Shown here: in pieces, positions 22,374-32,958 of the stretch
How the letters are laid out: each line of letters opens with the position of its first letter
How positions within the stretch are numbered: the stretch's first letter is position 1
The notes under the pieces: model-generated
The model's database searches: none
The model's input: only the letters and a program-made list of their open reading frames with translations
Told to the model about the DNA's origin: nothing
From: Hygrophila difformis
Lineage: Eukaryota > Streptophyta > Magnoliopsida > Lamiales > Acanthaceae
NCBI GenBank assembly: GCA_030278955.1
Contig: JAOANR010000003.1
Coordinates: 34,614,054 to 34,678,053 of the forward strand
Direction of reading: 5' to 3'
Length of the DNA: 64,000 nt
Position numbers and translations under genes: made by a program

Positions 22374-22616
22374 GGACAGATTGATGGTCACAAGACCAAG
22401 GGTTGTGGCCGAATTAACGGCCGAAGCCATAAGAATGGAGACCTATTTGGCGGAACAAGCGGCTTTCAAATCAAGCTGAAGTCAAAGTGGCAGATCGCAA
22501 CCTATCCAGTCAGCTGCTTCATTTGCAGAGTCTCTGGATAGGTGTGAAGTCCAGGAAGAGTACAACACGGACGATATTCCTGCCTTAGCCGAAATAGCAA
22601 GGGCTGAATTAGTCAA
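22374..22616 (+). pseudogene. Element A gag, C-terminal remnant
   Basis: Continues gag after the solo LTR. One frame reads MVTRPRVVAELTAEAIRMET (22384 on) to a stop at 22479; another continues with SAASFAESLDRCEVQEEY to AEIARAEL. Codon style (many GGCCGAA words) matches the rest of A. It ends abruptly where alpha LTR-internal sequence begins. Confidence 0.65.
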
Positions 22617-23102
22617 TTTTGTTGTCCGTATTACTCCTACCTACGATCGTTTTCAATGGTTGGTTTCTTCATGAAAGTTGTTCATCTATGTGTCTAGTTT
22701 ATCTCTGTAAAATTTCAGAATTTTTAGATCAATCTTGGAATTGTTATGAATTTTTAAAGGAACTGTGGTCGAGTGAACAGTAAATCCTACACCCTTTGAA
22801 AGAGAAGTTCTGAAATGATTTTTTTTAGGCCATTTAGAGTCCGAATTTGATAAAGCCTATTTCTAAGAAAAATGCTTATTTTGATGTTTCCTATCTCCTG
22901 TAAAAGTTTCAGAAATTTCTAAAAAGTTTTACTACATTTCCTAGTGCGAATTTGATGACTGCCACAGTGAGGCTTTTACCGGTAAATTTGGTTTCGTGCG
23001 TTTTGATGATGTGAGTCAATTGCTACTCATTTGTGAAAATTATGAACTCTGGAAATGTAATAATGTTTTGTAATGGTTAAAACGTGAATTTTGAAACCTT
23101 GT
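22617..23102 (+). repeat. Fragment of another alpha LTR
   Basis: Matches about 20880-21365 of the solo alpha LTR, including TGTTGTCCGTATTACTCCTA and the degenerate AATTTCAGAATTTTT repeats. Neither LTR end is present: the left edge joins gag directly, the right edge is where the element B LTR starts. Confidence 0.85.
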
Positions 23103-23883
23103 TGTAAACACGTGAAATTTATTCACCATTAAAAATTCGACACGTGCAAATTTAAATATTAATTTAATTATTTTCTAGGCATTTTAAATAAATTAAATGC
23201 TTGAAATAATTATTAATATTTATTGGGCCATTTGGATCCACCAAGCCAAATGGATTTAATTATGTTGGGCTAATGTGAACAAGTCCAAAGGCAAGACTCA
23301 CAAGTCCCATGGCCTAATGGATGCTCGAAGCAGGCCAACCCAAGAAAATTAATCAGTGTGGACAAGTCCAAGTACAAGACCCACAAGCCTATGATCCAAT
23401 GGACACTGACACTTGAAGCAGGCCAGTCCATGGAAATCAGTCAATGTGAACAAGCCCAGATGAAAGGCCCACACGCTCACTACCGAATAGAAATGTGGAT
23501 TGGACCAGCCCATCGATTGGTCCATCATCCACAAACCCTAGGGTTTTTCCCTCTATAAATAGAGGCACCCTATCACATATTGGGGTTACTACTTCACTTC
23601 CAGACATACATCTTCATACCCTAGTCACTCTCAAGACTCAAACACTTGAGATCTACAGCAACAAAACGCTGCAGAAATTCCAAGAAGCCGAAGAAGAAGC
23701 ACAAAAGCATCTCGACGTCTTCAAGGTTGGAGGAATCAAAGGAGTCACAGAAGTCGAACACTCATATCGTTTGATCTTCACATATTTCTTTTAAATTTAT
23801 TGAAATTCTCTGTAATTGTAGACATTTCTTGTGAAATTAATAAAATTATTTTGCAGTTCTGTCTACGCATTTTTGCACTTACA
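23103..23883 (+). repeat. Element B 5' LTR (781 bp), Tat type
   Basis: Starts TGTAAACACG and ends CACTTACA, short inverted ends TGTAA/TTACA. It is followed after five bases by the same primer site as in A. TATAAATA at 23554-23561 sits in a palindrome CCTCTATAAATAGAGG. No second copy of this LTR exists in the window, so element B lacks its 3' end. Confidence 0.8.
23554..23561 (+). promoter_or_regulatory. TATA box of element B LTR
   Basis: TATAAATA within a 16-bp palindrome, preceded by CCCTAGGGTTTTTCCC. Confidence 0.7.
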
Positions 23884-23888
23884 GATTT

Positions 23889-23906
23889 TGGCACGCCCAG
23901 TGGGAC
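23889..23906 (+). other. Element B primer-binding site
   Basis: TGGCACGCCCAGTGGGAC, identical to that of element A. Confidence 0.75.
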
Positions 23907-23949
23907 ACTTCTGCCTTTCATCTCCTTCAGACGTCGTCAACAAAATCCA

Positions 23950-24137
23950 ATGGCTTCAAGGAACACCTCCAAGAGCAACTCTTCGACATCCGGTGCCGCT
24001 ATGCCCAACGTCACCACAAGGAACATGAAGAAAGCAATGGAGGCCGTCGATGCTGCGCGCGGAAAGGGAAAGAAGAAAGGAAGCCGAAAGAAGGGCAGGA
24101 TTGGCTGAAAAACAAAACCGAATTTCGGCCGAAAATA
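23950..24137 (+). pseudogene. Element B gag N-terminus (short, frameshifted)
   Basis: ATG at 23950 starts MASRNTSKSNSSTSG, then a Lys/Arg-rich stretch, with a stop at 24108; another frame continues as AEKQNRISAENNAAE. No capsid core is present: the next coding block is the protease region, so most of gag is missing. Confidence 0.55.
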
Positions 24138-25004
24138 ATGCAGCCGAAAGCCGACGATGAACAGCCGAAAGTAAAGGAGGAGTGGAAGCCTAGACCAGTC
24201 CGAACTAGGGAATGGAAGCCAAAGACAACCATCGTCCCGAACGATGATACACTTTCAATCGGGCAGTTCAAGTTTGACTTCGGGTCTAGTGCGAACATGG
24301 TAGGAATGGCCACAACAACTGAGGATGAGTACTGGTCTGATTCTGAACCAGCTGTGGTCTTTTTTCAGAAGGAGGGAGAATATTTCGGCGATGAAGAACC
24401 CATTGTGGATTTCTGTTTCGCCAAACTTGAAGCATTTCGGCCTGAGGCCGAAATTGAGAAAGTGTTCGAAGAAGGATATGAGGCATTTGTCCCCGAAGCT
24501 CAACTAACTACGATTTTGCCTCCAACTGCAAAGATGTCTCAGCACGTGAGACCTTTGTATGTGAAAGGTTGGGTCAATGGCAGACCGCTTAGAAGAATGT
24601 TTATTGACGGAGGAGCAACTGTCAATATCATGCCATTGTCTACATTGACGAAGATAGGCCGTTCAAAGGAAGACCTACTCCCCACAAGGATGAAAGTATT
24701 GAGTTTCGTGGGAGCTCAAACAGCGGCCGAAGGATGTATTCTAGTGGATGTAACGGTCGGGAAAATCTCGATTCCGACCATGTTCTTTGTTGTAGATGCA
24801 GAAGTCCCATATGCGGCCCTATTAGGCCGATGCTGGATACATACATCACGATGTTTGCCATCAACACTGCACCAGAAAGTGTGGTTCTGGAAAAAGGATG
24901 GCACAGTTGAAGAAGTGGATGGAGATCAACCTCCGCTTCCAGTCAGCTCAGCCAGCCGAATTGATGCGGTATTATACGAAAAGCCCATACAACCATTCCT
25001 GTAG
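24138..25004 (+). CDS. Retropepsin-like aspartic protease region of Tat element
   Basis: 288-residue open frame. The catalytic motif FIDGGATVNIMP is at about residues 156-167, where Tat/Ogre proteases have D-G-G/S-A. Family-typical VKGWVNGRPLRRM precedes it and the second-lobe segment YAALLGRCWIH follows. The N-terminal 130 residues are acidic linker. It cleaves Gag-Pol inside the particle. The frame closes before RT, with about 170 bases of broken frame between. Confidence 0.8.
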   Translation: MQPKADDEQPKVKEEWKPRPVRTREWKPKTTIVPNDDTLSIGQFKFDFGSSANMVGMATTTEDEYWSDSEPAVVFFQKEGEYFGDEEPIVDFCFAKLEAFRPEAEIEKVFEEGYEAFVPEAQLTTILPPTAKMSQHVRPLYVKGWVNGRPLRRMFIDGGATVNIMPLSTLTKIGRSKEDLLPTRMKVLSFVGAQTAAEGCILVDVTVGKISIPTMFFVVDAEVPYAALLGRCWIHTSRCLPSTLHQKVWFWKKDGTVEEVDGDQPPLPVSSASRIDAVLYEKPIQPFL

Positions 25005-25175
25005 GGGAACGGTACCCGCAGGTTGTCGAGTGCGATTGGACAGATTTGGGGTTCGAAGTCAGATATCAGGCCGACGAACGGCCAGTTGATGAAGAAAGTA
25101 AATGATGGATGCACAACCGAAACTAGCGATCGAGTTCGAATCGGCCGAACTCAGAGCCTCAGACAATAAAGCAGG

Positions 25176-26790
25176 ATGGAGCGACCTCATGGATGCTATT
25201 CCAAAACGAACACGGATTTCAAAGCTCAAGACCCCTTGAAAACGGTCAATGTTGGCACAGATGAGCACCCGAGGGAGATCCCATTGAGTGCAAATTTAGA
25301 TCAGCAGATGACAAGCCGATTCAAGGAGGTGTTAATCGAGTTCAAGGATTGTTTCGCATGGGACTATACAGAAATGCCAGGATTGGAGCGATCGATTCTG
25401 GAGCATAGACTACCAATCAAAGAAGGGTTTAGGCCGCATAAACAGCCCGCCAGGAGGGCAGCGCCCGAAATAGTCCCAAGAATAAAAGAAGAAATAGAAA
25501 AGTTGTTAGCGGCCGGATTTGTGAGGCCAGCTAAATATGTAGAGTGGTTGTCAAATATTGTTCCTGTAATAAAGAAGAATGGGAAATTAGGAGTTTGTAA
25601 TGATTTCAGAAATCTTAATATAGCCACTCCTAAAGATGAGTATATGATGCCTATTGTTGATTTGTTGATTGATTCGGCCGCAAAACAAGGGATGCTATCA
25701 TTTATGGATGGAAATTCAGGATACAACCAAATCTTTATGGCCGAAGAAGATGTCCATAAAACTGCATTCCGGTGCCCTGGAGCTATAGGAATATATGAAT
25801 GGGTAGTAATGCCATTCGGGTTGAAGAATGCAGGAGCTACTTATCAAAGGGCCATGAATTATATCTTTCATGATCTAATAGAAGAATGTGTTGAAGTCTA
25901 CATCGACGATGTCATGGTTAGATCCAAAGATATGGAGAGCCACTTGGATGATTTGCGAAGGGTATTCACAAGGATGAGATTACGTGGAGTCAAAATGAAT
26001 CCAGCCAAGTGCGCTTTTGGAGTGCAAGCAGGGAATTTTCTTGGGTTCTTGGTACACAATAAAGGCATAGAAGTTGATGCGAATAAGACCGGAGCGATCC
26101 AAGAAGCCAGCCCTCCACATGATAAGAAGAGTCTGCAAAAATTCCTTGGGAAGATCGGTTTCTTGAGACGATTCCTGGCAAATGCGGCCGGGAAGTCGAA
26201 ACCACTAACCGATTTACTAAGGTTGAAAAAAAAGGAGGAATTCAAATGGAGAATTGATCAACAAAGGGCCTTTGTGCAATTGAAGCAAGCTTTGATGAAT
26301 CCACCTGTGTTGGTCCCTCCAATTTTAGGCCGACCGTTGAAATTATACATAGCAGCGGCCGAAGAGTCTATTGGAGCGTTGTTGGCCCAAGAAGACGATG
26401 AAGGAAGAGATCGGGCGATTTACTATTTAAGCCGAATCCTTAGGGACGCCGAATTAAGGTACTCGCCAATTCATAAATTGTGTTTAAGTCTTTATCATGC
26501 ATGCCAGAAGTTGGAATACTATATTCAACCACGGCAAGTGATAGTGGTAGCTTCGGTTGACATAGTAAAAATTATGATGAACGATCCAATCAGTAGTCGA
26601 AGAATGGCCAAGTGGGCCATGAAGTTAAATGCGTACGACTTGAAATATCAGCCACTCAGGGCTATGAAAGGTCAAGTTGTATCCGATTTTTTGGCCGATC
26701 ATGCGATGCTTCCAATATCCGATGATATCGGGGATCAAGTTCGGCCGAAAGAAATAAACGAAGTAGGGATTGTATATACAGCCATGGATA
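25176..26790 (+). CDS. Reverse transcriptase and RNase H of Tat element
   Basis: Open frame without stops through RT and the first RNase H. RT landmarks: RPHKQPARRAAPEIVPRI, then VIKKNGKLGVCNDFRNLN, MPFGLKNAGATYQRAMN, and the catalytic YIDDVMVRS near residue 243. RNase H: LYIAAAEESIGALLAQ and YYLSRIL. The catalytic YxDD is intact. The frame continues to 26906 but after about 26790 it is out of phase with the next domain, so one frameshift separates them. It would copy RNA to DNA in virus-like particles. Confidence 0.88.
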
Positions 26791-27018
26791 GTGATGTTCG
26801 ATGGTTCAAAAGCCGCTTCAGGAGTTGGGGTAGGGTTTACTCTACATACGCCGGAGGGCAAGATATACAAGTACTTCGTGCAACTACCGAATTCCTATAC
26901 GAATAACCAAGCCGAATACAAAGCATTGATTTCGGGATTACGACGACTAATAGAAGAAGGAGTAAGAGCTATCATAATCAGAGGAGATTCGCAAATAGTT
27001 ATTCAGCAGTTATTATGA
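26770..27018 (+). pseudogene. Second (archaeal-type) RNase H, Tat hallmark
   Basis: MFDGSKAASGVGVGF, NNQAEYKALISGL and GDSQIVIQQL are the D, E, D segments of the additional RNase H found after the first one in Tat/Ogre elements. An in-frame TGA at 27016-27018 cuts it; the same frame continues with YIEYIPREKNELANELAQHA, the last part of the domain. Confidence 0.85.
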
Positions 27019-27051
27019 GATTTTTCGGTCAAAAGTTCTCAACTAATCAGA

Positions 27052-28472
27052 TTGTATGAAGAAGCAATTGGTTTGTTAGAAGAATTCGACGAGGTTTACA
27101 TCGAATACATCCCAAGGGAGAAAAATGAATTAGCTAACGAATTGGCTCAACATGCAGCCAGATATCGGCTAATGCCGATAGCAAGAAATTTGGAAATACG
27201 TTTGGCCGAAACAGAAAAGGCCGAATGGATAAAGAAGATAGCACAAACGTTGGAGAACCCATCCGAAGCTAATCCAGTCGAAAAGCGGAAGGCGATGGAT
27301 TACATAGTGATAGGAGGGTTACTCTTCAAGCGAGCCATTGATGGAGTATTACTCAGATGTGTCGGAGAGGAAGATGCTAAAAGAGTAATGGGAGAAGTTC
27401 ATGAAGGAATTTGTGGCGCACATCGCGCAGGAAAATTGATGAAATGGAGTATTATTCGGCTGGGGTATTATTGGCCGAATATGGGGGTCGATTGTGAGAA
27501 ATATGCTAAAGGATGACGCGAATGTCAGAAGCATGGGCCGATTCAAAAGTTACTGGCCGAAGAGCTACATATAATGATTAAGCCATGGCGATTTCGAGGA
27601 TGGGCTATGGATATCATTGGAAAGATTCATCCCTCTTCGTCAAAAAGACATGAGTTTGTACTAGTGGCAACAGACTATTTCACGAAATGGGCCGAAGCTC
27701 AAGCATATGTCAGTATTACGCAAGAAGAGGTGATTGAATTTATTAATAGACAATTGATATACAGGTTTGGAATTCCACAAACGATTCTAACGGATAGAGG
27801 AACTGTATTTGTGGGAGAGAAAGTCAAGGCCTTTGCAAAAGAGTATGGGATAAAAATCGTGCATTCGTCGCCATATTATCCACAAGGGAATGGGCAGGCA
27901 GAGGCCACGAATAAGCAGTTAATAGTAATTATAAAGAAAATGATCGAAGAGCAACAAGGAAGTGGCATGAGAAGTTATATGAAGCGTTGTGGGCCTATCG
28001 AAATGCTAAGACTTCAGCCACTGGATTTACACCATTTCGGCTGACTTATGGTATGGACGCAGTACTTCCAGCCGAAATAACAGTGCCGACTTTAAGGACA
28101 AGCCAAGCAGATCTAATGTTGGCTGAACAATATGATTGTGCGATGAAAAATGAGCTATTGGAAGTTAACTCCGATCGGGTGCAGGCCTTTGAAAATTTGC
28201 AGAAGAATAAAGATATTGTGGCCGATTGGTATAATAAGCGAATTCGTGTAAAGCGATTTGAAGTCGGTGATTTAGTTTGGAAAGTTATATGGCCACCCAA
28301 ACAGAGGGATGGCCGATTAGGTAAGTGGAATCCCAATTGGGAGGGACCATTTATTGTTCAGACAAAATTATCGAATGGAGCATACATGTTGGTGGACGAA
28401 AATGGTGAACAGATGTCAAATCCAGTAAATGCGAGATATATGAAGAAATATTATCCATCAGTATGGGATTAA
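27052..28472 (+). pseudogene. Integrase of Tat element (stop in zinc finger, one frameshift)
   Basis: Zinc-binding domain HEGICGAH...DCEKYAKG, then TGA at 27514-27516 where the family has the third-ligand cysteine region, then REC. The catalytic core follows in the same frame from 27574: Asp in ATDYFTKWAEA, Asp in ILTDRGTVF, Glu in GNGQAEATNKQ, so D,D-E is complete. A frameshift near 27960 moves the C-terminal part into the frame 27987-28472 (AYRNAKTSATGFTPFRLTYG to PVNARYMKKYYPSVWD). No chromodomain, as expected for Tat. Confidence 0.88.
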
Positions 28473-28901
28473 ACATCAAATAAGGCAAAAAAGTAAAGAT
28501 TTTATTGCAAGAGCTAGCATTACAAAAGGTGCTACTTAGGCCGAAAACGGCATCGATAGCCTAAAATTACAATATACAAGGGAAACGTCCTATCTTACGC
28601 ATGCATATACAAGGGAAAGGTCCTTGAAGGATTCTCAGCCTTGTAAAAATGCCGCTTAAAACTATCGGCAAAACAGAAACAGGGCACAATTGCTTGCCCC
28701 AGAACAGTATTGCCGATGTAAGTCCTACCAACGAACCTCTACTCCTGGATACGCTAGAATGAATAGTACAACGTCCCAGAGGTAGAAGTCAAATTCAGGT
28801 ACTGCTTCAGTATTCTTTTAGACAGAAGTCGGAGGAGTACTGCCAGTCAGTCACCCAAAACGGTGGAAGGGTGAGAGTATGGAGGAATAATTAAGGGCAA
28901 G
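28473..28901. other. Convergent 3' region between sense pol and antisense ORFs
   Basis: About 430 bases between the pol stop and the end of the small antisense ORF. Contains a repeat of TACAAGGGAAA (near 28573 and 28609). No ORF supported; it probably serves as 3' UTR for both directions. Confidence 0.5.
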
Positions 28902-29210
28902 TTATTCCTCCACTAGATGAAGTCCGACCGGATATGCAACCGCAAAGTAGAAAAGAAGCATGTCCGCATAGCCGTCAAGACCTGCATTTGGAATAACAAA
29001 TAGAGATCCTCGCCCATATGAACATGGTAAAAAGGGTGTTAGCTGAACTCGTGCCGCATGGGCGAAAAGTTTTCGTATCACGTCTGGAAATCCTTGTGAG
29101 AATACACGATCCAGAAACCATGGAGGCACTGGAGACAGAGGATTGAGTAAAGAAAAGAGGAGAGTCATATTGCTAAAAAAACAAAAACTGAAGAAGTGAT
29201 GGATAAACAT
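28902..29210 (-). CDS. Small antisense ORF of element A (88 to 103 aa)
   Basis: Minus-strand ORF with ATGs at 29210 and 29168, ending in HLVEE. A TATA box at 29225-29232 would put the transcript start near 29200, which favours the ATG at 29168 (88 residues). The sequence is neither repetitive nor low in complexity: PPWFLDRVFSQGFPDVIRKL, then FLPCSYGRG, then a hydrophobic stretch ADMLLFYFAVAYPVG that could be one membrane segment. Unrecognised. It lies downstream of the antisense mobile-domain gene on the same strand. Function unknown. Confidence 0.45.
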   Translation of the reverse strand: MFIHHFFSFCFFSNMTLLFSLLNPLSPVPPWFLDRVFSQGFPDVIRKLFAHAARVQLTPFLPCSYGRGSLFVIPNAGLDGYADMLLFYFAVAYPVGLHLVEE

Positions 29211-29224
29211 CAACAAAAGCCGGG

Positions 29225-29232
29225 TATTTATA
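29225..29232 (-). promoter_or_regulatory. Antisense TATA box
   Basis: Minus strand reads CTCCTATAAATACCCGG, a strong plant TATA context, 57 bases before the ATG at 29168. It is inside the element and outside the LTRs, so it is a candidate internal promoter for the small antisense ORF. Confidence 0.55.
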
Positions 29233-29551
29233 GGAGAAGGATAAGTACTCGGCAGAGGAAGCGGTCAATATTAAATGTTATTTATGGGAAAACGTTACAG
29301 CTGATTCCCGGAAAAAGCTGCTAACATTCAGAAATCAATAGTAAAGAAGACCGAAAATTATGGGATGGATGGGATACGAATCGTGTTGCAAAAGATAAAA
29401 AGATACGAATCCAAGTACATTCCGTCGGCCAACACAACTTACAAAAAGAAAAGAGGCCGACAACAGCTGGCAAAAATAACCGAAATTCATATTCAAAGGA
29501 AAACAGGTCGAAATTCTGGCCCATATGCAAAAGTAAGTAACGAAAAGAAGA

Positions 29552-29951
29552 CTAATGATCCGCACTCTCGTCAAAGTGAACATCATCGTCTAATCCTTGC
29601 AAAGCGGCGGTAGAAGGGTCAGCAGAAGATATCATCAGATTCGGGTCCGCTATGGAAGAAGGGCCAGGAATGTCACTGGATAGTAGACGATCGGCAGCCA
29701 AATCAGCATCGGAAGAAACACCGGATTTCCCTGGATGAACAAAAGAAAATGACGGATTAAGATGCAGGGAAAAAATCAAATAAGGAGTAGAGGGAGATGA
29801 AATACCTCCAGGAGGTTTCGAAGAAAAAGGAGCATCATCCGACGGGGAAGACTCCATCTCCGAGGGTCCAAAGGGAATAAAGTGTGGGGAGAAAGAACGT
29901 GAGCAACACTTTTCCCACCAAGGCTTTTGATAGCCAAATCGAGATGGCCGA
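29552..29951 (-). pseudogene. Possible C-terminal continuation of the antisense gene
   Basis: Beyond the stop of the mobile-domain gene, another frame stays open on the minus strand (from about 30037) with RPSRFGYQKPWWEK, then Ser/Pro-rich and acidic sequence ending LQGLDDDVHFDESADH. A GGAG|GTATTT donor near 29807 and CATCCAG|GG acceptor near 29729 could remove a pyrimidine-rich stretch. The link to the upstream exon would need one frame change near 29975, so this is either a decayed tail or an alternative exon. Confidence 0.4.
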
Positions 29952-32764
29952 CTAGTGATTGAGTTTCGACCCATTTTTCTTGAAAGTGCCAAGTATGTAA
30001 TCATTGAAACTGGACCGCATGGCAAGATAGGCAGCATCCCGTTGAGAGTCCAAGATCTTGGCCTTAGGGGCTTCGGCCGATTGACGAAGGACTTTTATCG
30101 ACTGCTTCAAGTCAGCCAATTTTCGCCTGGTTTGGTCCAAAGCTAACTCCAATTCCCGTTCCTTTTGTTGGAGCTTGGCTATCTTTGAGCGAATCGAAGA
30201 AAGATCTTCGGAATGCTTATGCTCCAGAGATTCCGTTACAGAGAGAACATTCATTTTAGCTCGGTATTCCGCTGAATAATTGTCAAAGATAGCTTGAGAA
30301 GAAGCCGCGGCTTCACGTTTAGCGGCAAGTTTGTTCCGCATCGCCAAGTGAGCTACAAGCTCTTGGTCAAAAGAAAGGACAGACTTCATGATCATTTGGA
30401 GAGGACTACTCAGATTCAGGGAAACCATCTCTGCGTGGAAGTGTTGTTCGAGATGAGACAAGAGAAGGAGGATCGGTTTTGGATTGACGAACTCCACGTC
30501 GGTTTGCCTGGCAATCAAATTACACAACTGAGCCAAACATTCTCCGAGATGAGTCGAAGAGTCTGATGGAAGAGAAGAAGAAGGGACAGGAGAAAAGAAG
30601 TCATCCAAAATACGCCGATCAGGAAATGGGGATGAAGGAATTTGATCGGCGGGGGCATCATTAGGAATTATGCCACCAGGAGAAGGGTCGAGGGGTTCCA
30701 AAGTAGCCGAAGATGAAGGCACAGCAAGACCCCCAGCAGATTGAGAAGGATTAATCAAGGGAGAAACAACAGGATCGGTCAGAGCAGAGCTTTGGGCCAA
30801 TCCCAGAGGAATGGCCGAAGAGGAACCAGCACGAGCAGCCGAATTACTACCGTCAGGCGATGTGTGAAGTTCGGTTAGGAGAAGACCCGAAGCCACAGTC
30901 GAAATCGGGGAAATGCTGGACACTGGTAAGGCAGTAGAAACCTGACGAAAAGAAGAGAAAGAGATTAGTCAAAAGAAGAAAGCATACAGAGAAGAGATAA
31001 AAAAAAAAAGGGAAAGGTAGTGAACCGCAAGATGAGTAGAAGGAATTCTGCCAAGAGGTGAACGAGACGAACGCCTTCTAGTCTGAGCAGGAGGGAGATA
31101 GCCAACAAGAGAGTCTGAAGACGAAGCGGGCCTCTTCCGACCAGGGTCCGAGGTAGAAGAGCGAGGAGCATCTAAATTCAAGAATAACAACGAAATGAGT
31201 AATGTGAAGATAAGAAAGGAGACGGTGAATAAGAAAGAAATTTACCTGGACGAGAAGAAGAAGGCGAACCAAGAGTGCGCTGAGGAGTGGAATCCGGCGA
31301 AGACGAAGGGTAAGAGGAAAAAGCCAGAATGGGAGAGAAACCACCGCGCCGCAGGAGTGAATTAAGATCGGCGCTGAAAAAAGTACGAGCAACGCCGTCC
31401 CACCAAGCCCGAAAGCGAGAAGTAGCAAGTCCAGGACGAACACTAAATTTCAACACCTTGAATTCGATTAAGCGCTTATGATACATGGAACATTGTGTGC
31501 GTCTAGCAGAAGCAGAAAGACAATTATTGGCCCTAAGAGCTTCCACTAAGTCTTGACCAAAGCCGAACTGACGACTAACTAAATGCGGATTGTAAATCTC
31601 AAAAGGAATAGAAGTCTTAGTAGACAGAAATGAAGAACCATTGAAAATCGGACGGGGTAGTATGCACCTATTCCAAATTTGAGCGAGAGGCACAGAAAGG
31701 GGAATCCCGAAAGGAACAGTGGCAATATCCCTTACCCAGGCGAAATCGGTTCTCCGATAATAATAATGGGAAAAGGACTGATTGGCAGTTCGGCCCAAGA
31801 AATAAATGATCCAATGTGGGATCGGCAGGGCAGGAAGGGATGTCCTTAGAAGATCAGGGGCGACGAAATGATCAGGACAAATATCTTGAGAAGGAAACTT
31901 AGAGATATCACGAAAATGCCAAACCAACCTCAAATGAAGAAACCATAAGGGACCACGGGCTTTATCAGAGAAACCCTTTTCCCAGCCCGATACAGTAGCC
32001 GTTATGCCCGCGTACAAGTGGGCAAGGAAGAAATCGGCTAAAGGCAGAGCTACAAGATTGAGAATCGCTGAGGCCAATGGGTGTGTCTCAAGAAGAACTC
32101 CTTTGGAAGGAGTACACCAAAAGAACCTCGTAAGAAAATACATCATAAAGGCAAGAGGTTCCGAAGGGTGTGGATTAGGCGAAGCAGGGTCGCTCTGATG
32201 GGTAATAATCCAATCTTTAAAAGAGTCACCAGAGGAAAAACTGACGTTTTTCTCCTTAGGCAGAGACATAACACCAAGGTTATCCCCACGAACAGAAAGG
32301 CCTAAGAGAAGTTTCACATCCTGGATAGTGGGGGTCATCATACCCCAGGGGAAACAAAAACAATTTATAGAGGAATTCCAAAAACAGAGGAGAGCCTGAA
32401 TAGGACGAAGTTCCGATGGAAAAGACATGGTACTAAGAAGGATCATGCAACGACTATAGGATTTAAACCAGGATTCGCGGCAATGGGGTTCAAGATGACG
32501 ATACCACACCACGTAATCAGGAGAATCCGAAGGCCAGTTAGCAAGAGATGGGGGGAAAAACTTAGAAGAAAACCAGGAGGTGTATAGTGGTATGGAACGA
32601 TTATCGAAAATGCGAGCAGTACACTCGTCAATATCCTCGGGAAGACCCAGTGGACCAAGGGAGTAGAAGCCCTCAGGAAGAAGACGAACTGCAGAATAAG
32701 AGGCGAATGTATTTTCAATCTTGAGAAGGTCGGAAGAAAGAACAGTGACGGGAGGAGAATCCAT
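29952..32764 (-). CDS. Antisense plant-mobile-domain protein gene in element A (3 exons, 884 aa)
   Basis: Model: exon 1 32764-31246, exon 2 31171-31026, exon 3 30941-29952. Both introns are GT-AG (CCAG|GTAAAT...TTTAG|AT; GCG|GTTCAC...GTCAG|GT) and the three exons join in one frame without a stop. Exon 1 encodes a plant mobile domain (PMD/aminotransferase-like): residues around 135-160 read FCFPWGMMTPTIQDVKLLLG, the family signature, followed by LSVRGD. Exon 2 is basic (GRKRP, TRRRSSRS), a likely nuclear signal. Exon 3 is Ser/Pro-rich, then has a coiled coil at about residues 770-850. PMD proteins occur as host genes (MAIN/MAIL type) linked to silencing and as passengers of transposons. Here the gene lies fully inside element A, opposite to pol, and is undamaged for 2.6 kb of coding sequence while pol is broken. 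The real C-terminus may extend further. Confidence 0.8.
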
Positions 32765-32958
32765 CGGAGAAGACGAGCAAAAAGAAAAAGGGGAAAAGGA
32801 AGTTGAAAGGGCAGTTTACTACGAGGGCGGAATAGGCTACGTAAATAGGGTAGTGATGGCAGGAGCCCTCGAGAAGGGAAAAATAACCGCCAAAGAAGTA
32901 AGGGGGAGTTACTTGAGCTCTTTTCAGGACGAAAATCCACCCAAGTAAGGAGGGCATC
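32765..32958 (-). promoter_or_regulatory. Spacer between antisense gene start and 3' LTR
   Basis: 194 bases that must contain the antisense 5' UTR, unless transcription starts in the LTR. No perfect TATA; CCCTATTTACG on the minus strand near 32843-32853 is the nearest. On the sense strand the end AAGTAAGGAGGGCATC (32943-32958) is the likely, rather poor, polypurine tract. Confidence 0.4.
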
